Source: Ganaspis brasiliensis
Taxonomy: Eukaryota; Arthropoda; Insecta; Hymenoptera; Figitidae
NCBI GenBank assembly: GCA_037103525.1
Contig: JAZKLR010000542.1
Span: 248,001-312,000 of the forward strand
DNA: 64,000 nucleotides
Direction of reading: 5' to 3'
The position numbers were made by a program, and so were the translations under genes. The notes below the pieces were generated by a model that had not been told where the DNA came from, did not search any database, and saw only the letters and a list, made by a program, of their open reading frames with translations. This document shows positions 32,711 to 45,477 of this stretch, piece by piece. The stretch's first letter is position 1. Every line of letters starts with the position of its first letter.

Positions 32711-35700
32711 AATTCCCTCATCGAATTGACGTAATCGGTGACAACAAGGGCTCGAAGCGTCTGCATATTTTTGACAAGAGAACGCGATTAACTTTTCTAA
32801 TTGATACCGGGTCTGATATTTCTATCATTCCCGTGGACGGTAGTAAAAATTTAGTTCCTTCTGAAAGATTTTTATTTGCAGCAAATAACTCTCGAATAGC
32901 AACGTACGGTAATAAACACTTGCAAGTAGGCTTGGGATTGCGTCGTGCATTTGAGTGGGAGTTTTGCATGGCTGATGTGCCATACCCAATTATAGGGGCA
33001 GATTTTCTGTCCGAATTAGGCCTCCTTGTTGATTTGCGTGGGCGTAGGATTATTGATTCGATTACTGGATTGCACATGGCCGGCACGCTGAAAACCGTAA
33101 ACTGTTATAGTATTAGCACCATTGATAAGGCATCGGAATATGCTGAAATATTAAAAGAATTTCCGGAAGTCACTAAATTGCATTCATTGGTAACATTGTC
33201 AGCTTGCAGTACGGTGCATCATATCCACACACATGGTCCACCAGTGGCGCAACGCGCTCGACGGTTAGCACCAGAAAAACTGAAGATTGCTAAAGAGCAA
33301 TTTAAAGAGATGATTAAATTTGGAGTGTGTAGACCGTCAAGCAGTCCCTGGGGTTCGCCAATTTTAATGAGAGCCAAAAAAGATGGCAGCTGGCGAATAT
33401 GTGGCGATTTTAGGCGATTGAACGCAGTTACCGAGCCTGACAGATATCCCGTTCCATACCTGCAGGATTTCACGGCACATCTGCACGGTAAGAGTATGTT
33501 CTCGAAACTGGACTTAATTAGTGCATATAATCAAATACCAGTCGCGCCCGCTGATATACCAAAAACCGCTGTCATTACACCGTTCGGTTTATACGAGTAC
33601 ACGGTGATGACTTTTGGTTTACGAAATGCTGGACAGTCGTTCCAGAGGTATATCTATTCGGCGTTGGGCGATCTCGAGTTTGTCTTCGCGTACATAGATG
33701 ACATTTTAATAGCATCTAAGTCACGCGAAGAGCATGAAAAACACTTAAGAATAGTACTCGAGCGGTTAAAGAAATTCGGACTTCGAATTAATGCAGCTAA
33801 ATGTCAGTTCGGGCGGACGGAATTGGAATTTCTCGGTCATACGATTGACAGTCAGGGGTGTAAACCAACATCGGAAAAGGTTAAAGCCATCACTGACTGG
33901 CCGAAACCGTCCAATCGTGACGAATTGCGTCGCTGGCTCGGCATGGTCAATTTTTATCGCCGAAATCTGCCGCATGCCGCTCATGCGCAAGCTCCATTAC
34001 ATGAGTTTCTTAAAGATGTGCGAAAAAAGGACAAAAAGAAAATTGACTTGTACGAAGAAGCAGAGACTGCTTTTGAAAGAATAAGAAAAGACTTGATAGA
34101 AGTCGTATCGCTGGCCCATCCTCGTGACGACGCTGAAACGCGCTTGATAACCGACGCATCTGATACAGGGATCGGTGCGGCCTTGGAACAAATGATATAT
34201 ATATACGAGGCTATAAAGTATTTTAGACATTTTTTGGAAGGTCGCGAATTCACAGTAGTTACGGATCACAAGCCTCTAGTGTTTGCATTATCACAGATCT
34301 CGGATAAAGCGTCATCTCGTCAGCAAAGACAAATTGCTTACATTTCTCAATTCACGGACAAAATTCGGCACATTCCTGGAAACGAGAATGTCGTCGCGGA
34401 CGCGTTGTCTCGTTTGAATGCGGTTACATTGCCTCTTAAGTTCAGCATTGAGCAAGTTGCAAAAGATCAGGCTGATGATACGCAAATTCGGGAGATTCAG
34501 CATCGTGAGGATTCTTCGCTCAAAATTCAAAAAATGGCTTTAGGTGACGAGCTCGTCGAGGTTTTATGTGACACTTCAGGTAATGTGGTTCGACCTATAA
34601 TTCCAAAAACATTGAGATATCAGGTGTTTCAATTGTTTCACAATCCTGCTCATTTAAGCGCTTCAGCAACCTTGCGATTGATTAAGAAAAAATATATACG
34701 GCCGTATATTAATCGTGATATAAAAATGTGGGCCAGAGGGTGTATTCCTTGTCAGCGTTCAAAGGTCACAAGACATGTTCGTTTAAAACCTGCTAATTTC
34801 GTGCCACCGGTAGCTCGATTCCGACATATTCATATGGATCTCGTGGGACCTTTGCCCGAGTGTGATGGGTATCGCTATTGCCTAACACTCATGTCGCGCT
34901 TTTTGGGATAATTGGATTACACGATACGGGTGTCCTGAAACTGTGACCACAGATCAGGGCACGCAATTTGAGTCGCGTTTATTCACGGAACTCCGTGGTA
35001 TGTCGGGATGTGATCGAATTCGCACCACCGCATATCATCCGCAGGCAAACGGGATGGTGGAACGGTTCCACAGAACATTGAAAGGCGCGATCAAATGTCA
35101 TGCCGACGATAATTGGGCTCGCGTCTTATCTACAGTATTGCTCGGATTAAGAATTAATTTAATGGAGGATGGAGCATCCCCAGCTGAGTATATGTTCGGA
35201 TCAAGTTTGTGCGTGCCAGGAGAATTAATCGTGCCTGAATCCGAACCGGTCGATCCTAAACAATTTCTCTCTGAATTCCGTCAGCACATGAATCAAGTGC
35301 GGGCAGCGCCAGTGGAACATCACGGTACCAGGAAAATTTTCGTACACAAAGAATTAAAAGATTGTTCGCATGTGTTTTTGCGAGCACCACCTAATAAAAA
35401 GGCTCTTCAATGTCCGTACTCAGGCCCTCATCGTGTGATTAAACGCGTTTCTGAAAGAGTGTTTGAGATCGATTATAACGGGAAAGCAAAGTCAGTTTCG
35501 GTAGAAAATGTTAAACCAGCTCATTTTATCCCTCAGGAAGAATGGCTGTCATTAGATACGAGAAACAGTAAAAAAGAGTTAAACAATCGAGTTATTACAA
35601 AAATGCCAATCGCCGGGTCAAAAATAATTGGACAACCGATTTATGATATTGAGTCATACGCATCGCGTCTTGTTAATAATCCGCGTGATACGCTGAACGA

Positions 35701-35809
35701 TATAAATTGCGCAAAGGACATGGGCAAAAATGTAAGTCTTCATAAGCAGACGTTAAACACCGCAGAAAATATTGTAACTGGGAGAAGTTTAGAAAATAAA
35801 AAAGGGTAA
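32680..35809 (+). pseudogene. pol: Gypsy pol: protease, reverse transcriptase, RNase H, integrase; two deletions
   Basis: Protease: FLIDTGSDISIIPV near the start (32790-32840). Reverse transcriptase: KLDLISAYNQIPVAP, FGLRNAGQSFQRYI and YIDDIL (the YxDD catalytic box, about 33691). RNase H: TDASDTGIGAALEQ, then a jump straight to EAIKYFRHFLEG. About 35 residues normally between these are missing, including the catalytic Glu region. Integrase: an HNPAH...CIPC zinc site, HMDLVGPL (first Asp), TTDQGTQFES (second Asp) and NGMVERFHRTLK (Glu). A second deletion with a frame change lies at about 34895-34943, between the first and second catalytic Asp. The first part is an uninterrupted 743-codon frame. 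RT and the integrase triad remain intact, but RNase H and the integrase spacing do not. Confidence 0.85.
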
Positions 35810-36184
35810 AAGACAATGTCGAATTAGCGACGCAAGATATCGCGACAAGTTGTAACGAGCGCAGAGAAAAACGTGTTAGTTTTACACCAGCAACCTGTAA
35901 AAAATTAAATCAAAATAGTATGGCAAGCGCGAAACCTGGTAGTAAAAATCATTCAGGGCAGAAGACTATATCGAGCGCTGTCAAAATAGTAAAGAAAGTA
36001 GGTAAACAGGGCATTAAACCAGAAAAATTCGTACCTGCAATTTTACGTAGAAAAAAATGTAAAAACTAGTATTCACACAGATTTAGATAGTAGTACACTC
36101 TCTCAGGATGTAATTCGTTCAGCCTTAAAAAAAGCGGCAAAATAATCTTTGTTTTTTTTGGCATCACTGGGGGGGGGGGGAGTG
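35810..36184 (+). other. 3' non-coding end of the Gypsy element with polypurine tract
   Basis: Short degenerate coding continues for about 250 bp. It is followed by GGCATCACT and a run of G (36169-36180) before the 3' LTR, which serves as the plus-strand primer region. Confidence 0.55.
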
Positions 36185-36503
36185 TGTGGGGACCCGCCTT
36201 GCGGAGTTCGCAATTAGTATTGAAAACAGGCCTTAAGGTTCTTGCGCACCCCTCCCTGAGTGGCGCGTAATGAGAGAGATTTTAAATTCTTTATGGGCGT
36301 GCTAGCAAGTAGACGTGCGTGTGAGGTATTAATGAACTGTGTAACTAACTGTGATATTTGTAACAATTTATAGTCATGAATATAAAAGAGTAATTATCCT
36401 ATTCCTGTTGTATTAATTCTCCTAGTTTGGATCCTGAACTTATTGGCTAATATTAGGATAGCCGAGGATTGCAAATGTATAAATATATCCTCAAACTTCC
36501 TAT
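36185..36503 (+). repeat. 3' LTR of the Gypsy element
   Basis: 319 bp, same length as the 5' LTR. It is followed by the ACCGG target duplication (36504-36508). Confidence 0.9.
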
Positions 36504-36864
36504 ACCGGGTAAAATATTGAAAAAGAAAATTGTTTATAAGTTTTCTCATAACCGACCTAACCCTCTAAAAATTTAACTACAATCTTTTTGCACCATTCTC
36601 TATCAGTACACCAAAATTCATAATAAACTGTCTGTTAATTCTGTTTGCGAGAGAACCTCCTTAAGAATGAATATTTATGCTGTTTAGACATAAGTAAGTC
36701 GATTTAGGCTATTTTTGGAAACTTTAAAATGTTGACGATCACAGAGAAATGAAAAAACTTTTAACCATAATAATTTTTACGTTTAAAGTTGTTGTTCGTT
36801 TAACTTAAAATTAGTGATCTCAGAATTCTGACTGCCAGTGTAGTTATAAATGATATTTGTTTAG

Positions 36865-36930
36865 GACATGGACGACGATTCCGTATGTGGCATTCCAGGC
36901 TATATGGATCCAACTACATTTGTTTCAAAA
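36865..36930 (+). CDS. Candidate internal exon of an unidentified host gene
   Basis: 66 bp framed by strong splice signals: TATTTGTTTAG before and GTAAGTAATT after. In phase 0 it reads MDDDSVCGIPGYMDPTTFV plus flanking codons (22 codons, no stop), and its base composition is far less A+T-rich than its surroundings. It lies between the Gypsy 3' LTR and a foldback element and belongs to no recognised transposon. All three + frames happen to be open, so the phase is a choice based on residue character. I do not recognise the protein. Confidence 0.35.
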
Positions 36931-37182
36931 GTAAGTAATTATAAAATACAAATTAAATAAAAAAAATCTCTTTGCAATATTTTTAATTTTTCCGTTAAAG
37001 TTTATCTGATTTTTGAACTTTAGAAAAGTGTTTTGAATGATTCAAGAAAATCAAAGAATTTTTTAAGACTCAGGTGAGCTATGTAAATGTTGACGATTTT
37101 TCAATGAAAAAATTAGTAGTGCCCTACTGCCGGACTCTTGCCTGTACTGCGCCAGTACTAGCATTGTCCCACGTTGTGACAC

Positions 37183-38524
37183 TAGGGTCGCCCAAATAAC
37201 TTTTGTCTTGGAAAAGGGCATGAAACCGCCGCATTTTGTTCCAATGCAAAAAAAAGTGAATACGTATTTTTGGATTTTGCAAAATTTTGATATTAACTGG
37301 TGCCGTCGGGCACCTTAATTTTCCCATATCAAATGCATGGGAAAATTTTCAATTTTTGAAAAATTAAAATCATTCGCAAGAGTTTGAAAAAAGTTAACAT
37401 TAAGTTACTGGATTTTATAGTAGATTCTCTAACAATTGATTTGGCCTATATAACTTTTAATTTTGATAATCCTAACCATGTATAAAACTACCCCAAAGTT
37501 GCCCCCTTTTTAAATTTTTGCACCTATACGCACTTTGCTCAAGTTAAATCCATGTTTGACATCTTTATAAACAGAAATAGTTATTATTATTTATCTCAAC
37601 CTATTAATTAATGTTTTATTAATTTTTTTAAGAATATTTTTAATTATTTGACAATTGTTGAAACAAATTAATTTGTTTAGAGCCTTTTTTTTTTAAACCA
37701 TACAAATGACTTTTTTATGTATATATTTTTATTTTTTTATGTTTAAACAAAAAAAAAAGAATTTTTATAGAAAATTTTAACGAAAACATTACAAAATAAC
37801 ATAAAAAAGTCATTTGTATTATTTTTTTTAAAAAAATTAATTGTTGAAACTAATAAGTTTGTTTGACCATAAAAAACATAAAAATGTACACATAAAAAAG
37901 TAATTTGTATGGTTTTTTAGACAAAATTAATTGTTTAAACAAATTAATTTGTTTAAACAATTGTCAAATAATTAAAAATATTCGTAAAAAAATTAATAAA
38001 ACATTAATTAATAATAACTATTTCTGTTTATAAGGATGTTAAACATGTATTTTCTTGGGCAAAGTGCGTATAGGTACAAAAATTTAAAAAAGGGTCAACT
38101 TTGGGGTAGTTTTATACCGGGTTAGGGTTATCAAAATTCAAAGTTGTATAGGTCAAAATAATCGTCAAAGAGTCTACTATAAGATCCAGTAACTTACTGT
38201 TAACTTTTGTCAAACTCTTGTAAATAATTTTGATTTTTCGAAAATTGACAATTTTTTCCATGCATTTTACATTGGAAAATCGAGGTGCCCGGCGGCACCA
38301 GTTAATATCAAAATTTTAAAAAATCAAAAAATACGTATTCACTTTTTTTCGCAGTGGAACAAATTCCGGGGGTGTCATGCCCTTTTCGACGCGGCACCAG
38401 TTTATATCAAAATTTTAAAAAATCCAAAAATACGTATTCACTTTTTTTCGCAGTGGAACAAATTCCGGGGGTGTCATGCCCTTTTCGACGAAAAAAATTT
38501 TTACAATGCATTTTTGGCCACCCA
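37183..38524. mobile_element. Foldback element, AGGGTGGCC family, copy 1
   Basis: The left end TAGGGTCGCCCAAATAAC and right end TTTTTGGCCACCC are the inverted termini. The arms continue through AAGGGCATGA, GAATACGTATTTTTGGATTT and the GGTGCC(G)GGCACC block to an A+T-rich centre near 37800. Near the right end a 99-bp segment is tandemly duplicated (units starting at 38293 and 38392). It is non-coding. The same architecture is at 51461-52684. Confidence 0.75.
38293..38490 (+). repeat. 99-bp tandem duplication in the right arm of copy 1
   Basis: CGGCACCAGTT begins at 38293 and again at 38392. The two units, each ending in CATGCCCTTTTCGACG, differ at only a few positions. The left arm has no such duplication. 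Confidence 0.8.
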
Positions 38525-38797
38525 AGCGCACACTCTTCAGCTGCAAACGTCGGGACGCGGAGAGGCAGGTTATGTTCGCCGCTGTAAACTGTAAAGTTAC
38601 ACCAGACAACATGATTCTTCGTATGACTTGCTCTATTAAAGATTGTCGAATTATCGAGACCTTCATACATTATGTCCGCTCCACTTTTGAGTTGCATTTT
38701 AGTACTTAAACTGGGTACTGAAAAAATAAGGTTCCATCTCAGTGCTAAAATCATATTACTTGGAGCTATTTTTCAGTCGTTCTCTTTTCGTATATAC

Positions 38798-38998
38798 ATT
38801 TTACAACTCAAATGAATCCCGCATAGATTCAATTAAACTAAAATAAAGTCCAATTTCAAAACGTGTTTTTTTACAAAGGGCTTGGGCGAACTGACTATCT
38901 TCCCAATTACGTCATTTATATTCGGGAACCGAATACTCCCGAATCATACATTTTAAATTCACGATCTATACAATTACATTCTCCTTCAATATTCTACA
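38798..38998 (-). repeat. 3' LTR of the BEL/Pao element at 38.8-49.7 kb
   Basis: Matches 49500-49692 over its whole length (TTACGTCATTTATATTCGGG and AACCGAATACTCCC shared). Inside it, on the minus strand, AAAGGTGGGAGGA is the polypurine tract. Confidence 0.8.
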
Positions 38999-39429
38999 TC
39001 CTCCCACCTTTAAAATGTGGGAATTCAAACAAATTTTAAACAAGGTTCAAACTATTCAAATTACATACACACACTTTTAAAATTTTATTTTGTTTATCAA
39101 TAAACTCCCAATAAATAAAATCAATTAAATACGCACACTTCATATTTCTAATTTTAAAATTTTATTTTGTTAATTAAACTTCTATAATAATTAAATATGT
39201 TACATATACTTTACATGTCAAATCTCTCTCTTGTCAATAACCTTGAATCACAAATTAATTTCATACATATAAATTGTTTCTTGTTAATAAACTTAATGAA
39301 AACTAATTCTTTAATTCTATATGATTATAAAATTAATCTTTAAGGAGCTTTTAACTGTCGTCCGCTCCTCGTACATTTAAGAGTTTTCTTAGTGTCTCTA
39401 TTCACGGAAAAGTCGTTTTTTTTGTTTGC
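38999..39429 (-). other. 3' non-coding region of the BEL/Pao element
   Basis: A+T-rich. It lies between the recognisable integrase C-terminal domain and the 3' LTR. No gene seen. Confidence 0.45.
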
Positions 39430-40960
39430 TCCTGTTCACAGTTGTTATCCGTTTTTAATTTTACAACGCGCACAGCACCGTCTCTCCCTTCTACAACACC
39501 AATGACACGTGCCAACGGCCAATTTTATCGCTTTTCGTTATAACTTCCTATCAACATAATTTCGCCCACCTTTAAGACACGATCACTGTTCTTGTATTTA
39601 CATCTTCTTGACAGCTGACCAAAGTAATCTGTTTGAAAACGTTTCCGCAGGCTGTCCTGGATCTCTTCTCAATATTAAAATCTTCTTTTCAAATCCGTAC
39701 TCTCAATCTTGACCAAATCTGGAACTTCGTTCTCTGCATTCTCTTGTGGAAACAGAGCCGGAATTAGTAATCTCGGTTGCGAAATTTCATCAGACAGATA
39801 CGTAATTGGACGAGAATTGGCCACTGCTTTAAAATCACAAACCACAGTATTTATCTCCTCATAAGAAAGGCACGCTTTTTTCAGTACCCTCTTTAATACA
39901 TCCTTGACCATTGGCACCATCCTCTCCCACCATCCACACCACCATGGAGCAGAAAGGGGATTAAACTTTCACTGCATCCCTTGAACAGCACTATACTTGA
40001 TAATTTTTTCTAGTCCACCTTTTGAAGTAAATTATTAGTACCATCAAAATTCGTACCATGATCATTATAAATTGTACGAGGTCGACCACGTCTAGCTATG
40101 AATCTCCTCAATGCATCGATAAAAGCTTTAGTTGACAAGGTCAAAACTAGTTGCAAATGTAAGGCACGATAAATTGCACAGGTAAACAGAGCGATTCATG
40201 CTTTTCTCCCATCTTTCAAATAGACTAGGACAGCATAGTCGACCTCCATCACTTCAAATACTCTAGCATGCTTCACGCTGTCCAGGGAAAGCACTGCTGG
40301 TGATGACTCCACTCGTTTCGCTTGGTGCCTCCTACATGTCACACTCTGCAATCACTGTTCGAACCGCTCTTCTTCCTTTCAGACTCCAAAAACGCTCTCA
40401 AAGATTATTATTCAAGGTAATCTGTATGTTAATACTTAATTAATCTAGTGACTAATGGATGACGTGAATCCAGTATCACGTGGTATCTAAAATCCTCATT
40501 ATCTTGTCGATTTTATTAACATCCAGCTCACCATTCTGACAATCCTGATATAAGATTAGAAGAATCTCGTGCACTAGCTGTCATTTTCTACTTCCTCTTG
40601 ACAAACAGCTGTAGTCGTGACCTTTGATGGATCACTTACGGACTTTTTTACTATAGCACTTTTCTTCAACTCTCCGTTGATTAGACTCTCATCCGTAGAA
40701 TACCCCGAATTCGGCCACTGATCCTAAGAACACTTAAGCCAGCAAGGACCCTCCCACCATTTTGACTTTATCAGCTGTTCAACTGAACAACCTCGAGACG
40801 TGAGGTCTGCAGGATTTTTCTTTCCGAGAACATGTTTCCACTGCTAAATATCGCTCGTTTCTCGTATCTCTTAAACTCTATTTCACACGATGGTGGTCCA
40901 TCGGTTTGCGCAATTTATTCATGTACACTGTGGATAAATCACTCCAGTAGACACTTTTGT
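39430..40960 (-). pseudogene. pol: BEL/Pao pol end: RNase H tail, integrase and C-terminal domain
   Basis: From about 40960 downward the minus strand reads WKHVLGKKNPADLTSRGC and SKWWEGPCWL (end of RNase H and connection). It continues, after a degenerate stretch, with an integrase catalytic core: MEVDYAVLVYL (first Asp), ALFTCAIYRALHL, FIARRGRPRTIYNDHGTNFD (second Asp) and WWERMVPMVKDVLKRV (Glu). Then come CLSYEEINTVVCDFKAVANS and VPDLVKIESTDL and a C-terminal domain (PLARVIGVVEGRDGAVRVVK) typical of Pao. Several stop codons and frame changes are present (for example near 40005, 40195 and 39540). The role in the parent element is insertion of the cDNA into host DNA. This copy is inactive. 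Confidence 0.8.
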
Positions 40961-41102
40961 TTTATCGATTTGGGCGATTCTTTAGTAACTGGGCTACTTG
41001 GTGTCATTGAAAAAATACACCTAAATTAAAAATATGTTCTGAAGTGTACTAGTGAATTTTAAAGGTATATATGATAGTAACTGAAAACAAAATATACATA
41101 AA

Positions 41103-42861
41103 TATGGGACGTCCCACGTCAAACGGACCAGAGCTCTGTCCAAAATTCTAATTAACGAAAATGAACTTATTATAGCTCAAAATACTCGTAAGCTAATCCC
41201 CTTTCAATTAAAAAGTGCCAAATTTGAAAATACAAAATGGCGTCATTCCTGGACAACGTAATAGACGCTGAAATCGGAAATACGCAAATATATTTATTAA
41301 TTTCTTTCTACAAACGATGCAGAAATGTTGGGCAACGACATATTTTAATGTTTTCGGACTCGCTGATTACGAATCTGAAGTGCGAATTTCAAAATTAAAA
41401 ATGGCGGATCCAATATGGCAGACGAATTTGACAAAATTCGTCGAATTCGCTTGAAACTTGTTACTCGGGGGTTTTTGGGGTCGCTGATTACGAATTTAAT
41501 GTTAGTTTTTCAAAATACAAAATGGTTGTTCCAATATGGCGCACGGAATTAAAAAAAAAATTACAAATGATTAAAACTTGTTACTCGGGGGTTTTTGGGG
41601 TCGCTGAATACGAATCTGATGTTTTACAAAATACAAAATGGCGGATCCAATATGGTAGACGGTAATTATAAAAAATTAAAAAAAATTGCTTGAAACTTGT
41701 TACTTGGGGGTTTATGAGATTTCTGACAACGAATCTGATATTAGTTTTTCAAAATACTAAATGGTGGATCCAATATGGCAGACAATATTAAAAAAGCCAT
41801 TAAAAACTCTTAAAATTCGTTATTCGTGGATTTTAGAAAGGTACCTATTAATACAAAAATTCAGAGAGCACACTAGTTTTTTAATGTAACAAGTTTCAAG
41901 CAAATATAATATAAATAATATAATAAAATAAGCGTCCGCCATAATGGATCCCCCATTTTGAATTTTAAAAATCAGACTTCAGATTCGTAATCAGCGACCC
42001 CGAAAACCTCCGAGTCAAAAGTTTCAAGCGAATTCAATTAATTTAAAAATAACCGTCTGCCATACTGGATCCGCCATTTTGAATTTTGATAATAAGACTT
42101 CAGATTCTTAATCAGCGACCCCAGAAACCCGAGAGTAACAAATTTCAAGCGGATTCAATGAATTTCAAAATAACCGTCCGCCATACTGGATCCGTCATCT
42201 TGAATTTTGAAAATCGGACTTCAGATTCTTAATCAGTGACCCCGAGAACCCCCGAATAACAAGTTTCAAGCATTTGTATTGATTTTTTAAAATTATCGTC
42301 CGCCATATTGGATCTGCCATTTTGTATTTTGTAAAACTAACATCAGATTTGTATTCAGCGACCCCAAAAACCTCCGAGTAACAAGTTTTAAGCATTTTTA
42401 ATTATTTTTTTTAAATTTCGTCCGCCATATTGGAACCGCCACTTTGTATTTTGAAAAACTAACATCAAATTCGTAATCAGCGACCCCAAAAACCTCCGAG
42501 TAACAAGTTTCAAGCGAATTCGACGAATTTTGTCAAATTCGTCCGCCATATTGGATCCGCCATTTTGAATTTTGAAACTCGCACTTCAGATTCGTAATCA
42601 GCGAGTCCGAAAACATTAAAATATGTCGTTACCTAACATTTCTGCATCGTTTGTAGAAAGAAATTAATAAATATATTTGCGTATTTCCGATTTCAGCTTC
42701 TATTACGTTGCCCAGGAATGACGCCATTTTGTATTTTCAAATTTGCCACTTTTTAATTCAAAGGTGATTAGCTTACGAGTATTTTGAGCCATAATAAGTT
42801 TATTTTCGTTAATTAGAATTTTGGACAGAGCTCTGGTCCGTTTGACGTGGAACGTCCCATA
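41103..42861. mobile_element. 1.76-kb foldback palindrome carrying the AAAATGGCGGA repeats
   Basis: The ends are ATGGGACGTCCCACGTCAAA at the left and its near-complement at the right (TTTGACGTGGAACGTCCCAT). The arms contain ~118-bp tandem units with AAAATGGCGGATCCAATATGG and AACTTGTTACTCGGGGGTTT in one orientation on the left (41390-41830) and inverted on the right (41935-42590). The same unit occurs at 10310-11640, although the terminal sequences differ. It is inserted just upstream (element orientation) of the BEL pol end. Confidence 0.8.
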
Positions 42862-43374
42862 TATATTATAACTTCTATTATATTGCACTATAACTGCTGA
42901 AATTTCAGCTCCGTGGCATGACTGCGACATTTTCAACTAAGTGAAAGAATTCACTTTACTAATCGTCATTATAATTTTTATAGTAATTTTTAACGAGGGA
43001 TTCAACGGTCATAAAAACGATTGGTCAAAAAATTTGTTGACTATCTTCGAATTTTTATTTTTCGTCAAAATTAAAAGATTTTAAAACCCATGCGTATTTT
43101 TTTGAAAATATGTTTTTTTAATAGAAAAAAAAATTGGGGATCCAAAAATTTAAATTTTACAATTTTTGAAGCATTTTTTTCGTAAAAAATTAATTTTTTT
43201 CTGTTGAAAAGGGTTGTATCTAACAATCTTAATGAAAACAAAAGATCGAAAAAAATTTACAAACTTTTGAAAATGTTTAGGAAATTAAAAAATCATTTAC
43301 GATTTTCCGTCTGTTTAGCTGCATAATTACTCTGAGAAAATAAGTTGACTAAATACAACCAATTTTTAATTAAA
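42862..43374. other. A+T-rich non-coding stretch
   Basis: No gene or clear repeat. It lies between two nested insertions inside the BEL/Pao element. Confidence 0.4.
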
Positions 43375-45183
43375 CTAGAACTCCAAAAGCGCGCTACGCG
43401 CGCGCAATTCTGTTTAACTTTAATTTTCTTTATTTTTCAATTGTCCAATTTAATATTTTACTAATTTCTGATAATTGCTAATTTCCCAATAATGAAATCT
43501 GCAAAGTCTCCATTTACCAGTTTACCAAATTCTCTATTGTGCTAAATTTCTTAATTAAAAATTTCTTTACTTCTACAATTTTGTAGTAAACAAATTTCCA
43601 ATTCTCAATTTTATCAACGTTTATATTTTGACAAATTTCTCAATAGAAATTCCTTTTTTTAGAATTTTGTAATAATTTTTTTTCCATATTCATAAAAGAC
43701 ATTTTAACTGAATTAAAATAATGAGCTACCTGAAATTATGTATTATAGCTATCTTTCTTGTCTCTGCCTTTGTCAGCATTACTGATATAGTATAGCAGTA
43801 TGGGGATCCGGTTATTTTTTTTTGGAAAAATGCTTTTAATTAGTACCATTTCTGCACCCTATCCATCAAATTCTTGTAACGCGATATCTGAAATTTGCTA
43901 GACTTTTGTAATTTGACAAATAAATTGCAAAAAAATTGTAGATAACTTTGTTGAAAGCTATTATCATACTGTTCTTAAGAAAGATACTCCACGATTTTTA
44001 AATAAAAATAATGCTAAAAAATGAAATAATTTTACAAATCTAAGAAATGTGAAGTATGTGTTATGATCGCACTAACTTCCTTCTTGAAATACAAAAATTT
44101 TACAAAAGTGACAAATGTAAATTGTGTGTTATTATCGCACTAACGTTCTTCTTAGAATACAAAATCAAACGAACATCTTTGCTTTTTACTGTCAATAAAT
44201 AAATATTTTGACAAGTGAAAATAAAAATTAATTTTTTTCTAAATCTTTTTAAAAGTGATAGAAATCGAAATAGAAACATTATATTAACGATCCCACGTAT
44301 CACCAATTTCAAAAGTTCCCGATGTCTTAAATTACTATTTAACCAAATAAAAAATACACCGAAATTGTCATGTCAAATGTAGCAATTATGAATTTTCGAA
44401 TTCAAGATTCTTCTCATAATTTTAAAAGAAAAATTTTGTTTATTAAATATTTAATTAACAAATGATTTGTACTACTTAAGCAACTATTAAAAAATAGTTT
44501 TAAGCAACAGTGTTTATTTAAATTTTTTTTTGATTTTGTTATTAACAAATAAATAAAAAGTTACATTTAAGTCGTTTTCGTCAATGTTTATAAAATTGTT
44601 TTGATCCTAGTTTGACAAATTTGCAATTATTTACAAATGATTAATTTACGTTCTGGGTCGCTTTTAACCCTTTTATACCTGTGGTCTCTTATACATGTAA
44701 AGAAATTAACAAATAATATAGGTTGTTTTGATTACCAACGTTTATATTATATGTAAAAAAATAGAAAGTTACATAGTACGATTATATAGGTAAGAACGAT
44801 AATCAGTAGGTAGAATTTTAATAAACAATAACAAAATTATATTTTTCAAAATTTGCTTCAATACCCTTCAAATTTGTTAATAGGGATTTCTGGGGTTGCT
44901 GATTAAGAATACACCAATTTCAGATTATTGAAATTCGAGTTGGTATAAAAAAATACTATTTAATCAATGTTGAGTGTTTGTAGTTTTAATTAATTTTATT
45001 AATATTAATTACACGTAGTTTTTGGTGTTGAATCACATCTTGGGGGAGAAGGGATTGATTTTGATCTCTCACCTGCGTTCGTCTAAGCAACTGTCTACAC
45101 ATTTTTGATATTGAATTTGATATGAAATTTTAGACTTAGGTGATGCTCTGTGCCGCGCGTTGTGCGCACCTTTCATGTTCTAG
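43375..45183. mobile_element. Segment bounded by two outward-facing Helitron-like 3' ends
   Basis: On the minus strand the left border reads GCGCGCGTAGCGCGC, then TTTTGGAGTT, then CTAG followed by T. On the plus strand the right border reads GTGCCGCGCGTTGTGCGCAC, then CTTTCATGTT, then CTAG followed by T. Hairpin, about 10 bp, CTAG|T is the classic Helitron 3' end. Two such ends facing outward suggest two short non-autonomous Helitrons in opposite orientation, or one inside another. The 5' TC ends in between are not resolved. The interior is A+T-rich with no genes. Confidence 0.5.
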
Positions 45184-45477
45184 TAGATAGAATATGCGAA
45201 AAATAAATTATTTACATAAATATAAATTGTTTAAACAATTGAAAAGACTTCAAAATTGCAGCCGGAAAAATTCGTGGTAATTATTTAATGAAGAATGCAA
45301 AAAACAAAATTCTTCAAGGAGAATTTACTTCAAAGTTGTTTTAAACAATTTAAATTGTTTTAAAAATTAAATAAAATATTTAATAAACAAAGATTGATAT
45401 AGTGTAATAGCAGGTAGCTTATGATTTCAATTTAGTTGGAATTGTTTTTATACAAGTAGAAAGTGATTATTGGAAAA

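Larger units (their letters stand above)
26437..36503 (+). mobile_element. Ty3/Gypsy LTR retrotransposon, nearly complete, inactivated
   Basis: The LTRs (26437-26755 and 36185-36503) are both 319 bp and start TGTGGGGACCCGCC. The 5-bp duplication ACCGG flanks the element (26432-26436 and 36504-36508). A primer-binding-like TGGTGACTTACGAC lies two bases inside the 5' LTR, and a G-run polypurine tract precedes the 3' LTR (36169-36180). The LTRs differ at roughly eight positions (about 97.5% identity), which indicates a fairly recent insertion. The internal order is a long leader (4.7 kb, itself carrying two insertions), gag, and protease-RT-RNase H-integrase. Stops, a frameshift and two internal deletions make the copy non-autonomous. 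Confidence 0.9.

Noticed and set aside
32718..34530. Several 70-120-codon minus-strand frames opposite Gypsy pol
   Set aside because: Shadows of the pol coding sequence in other frames.
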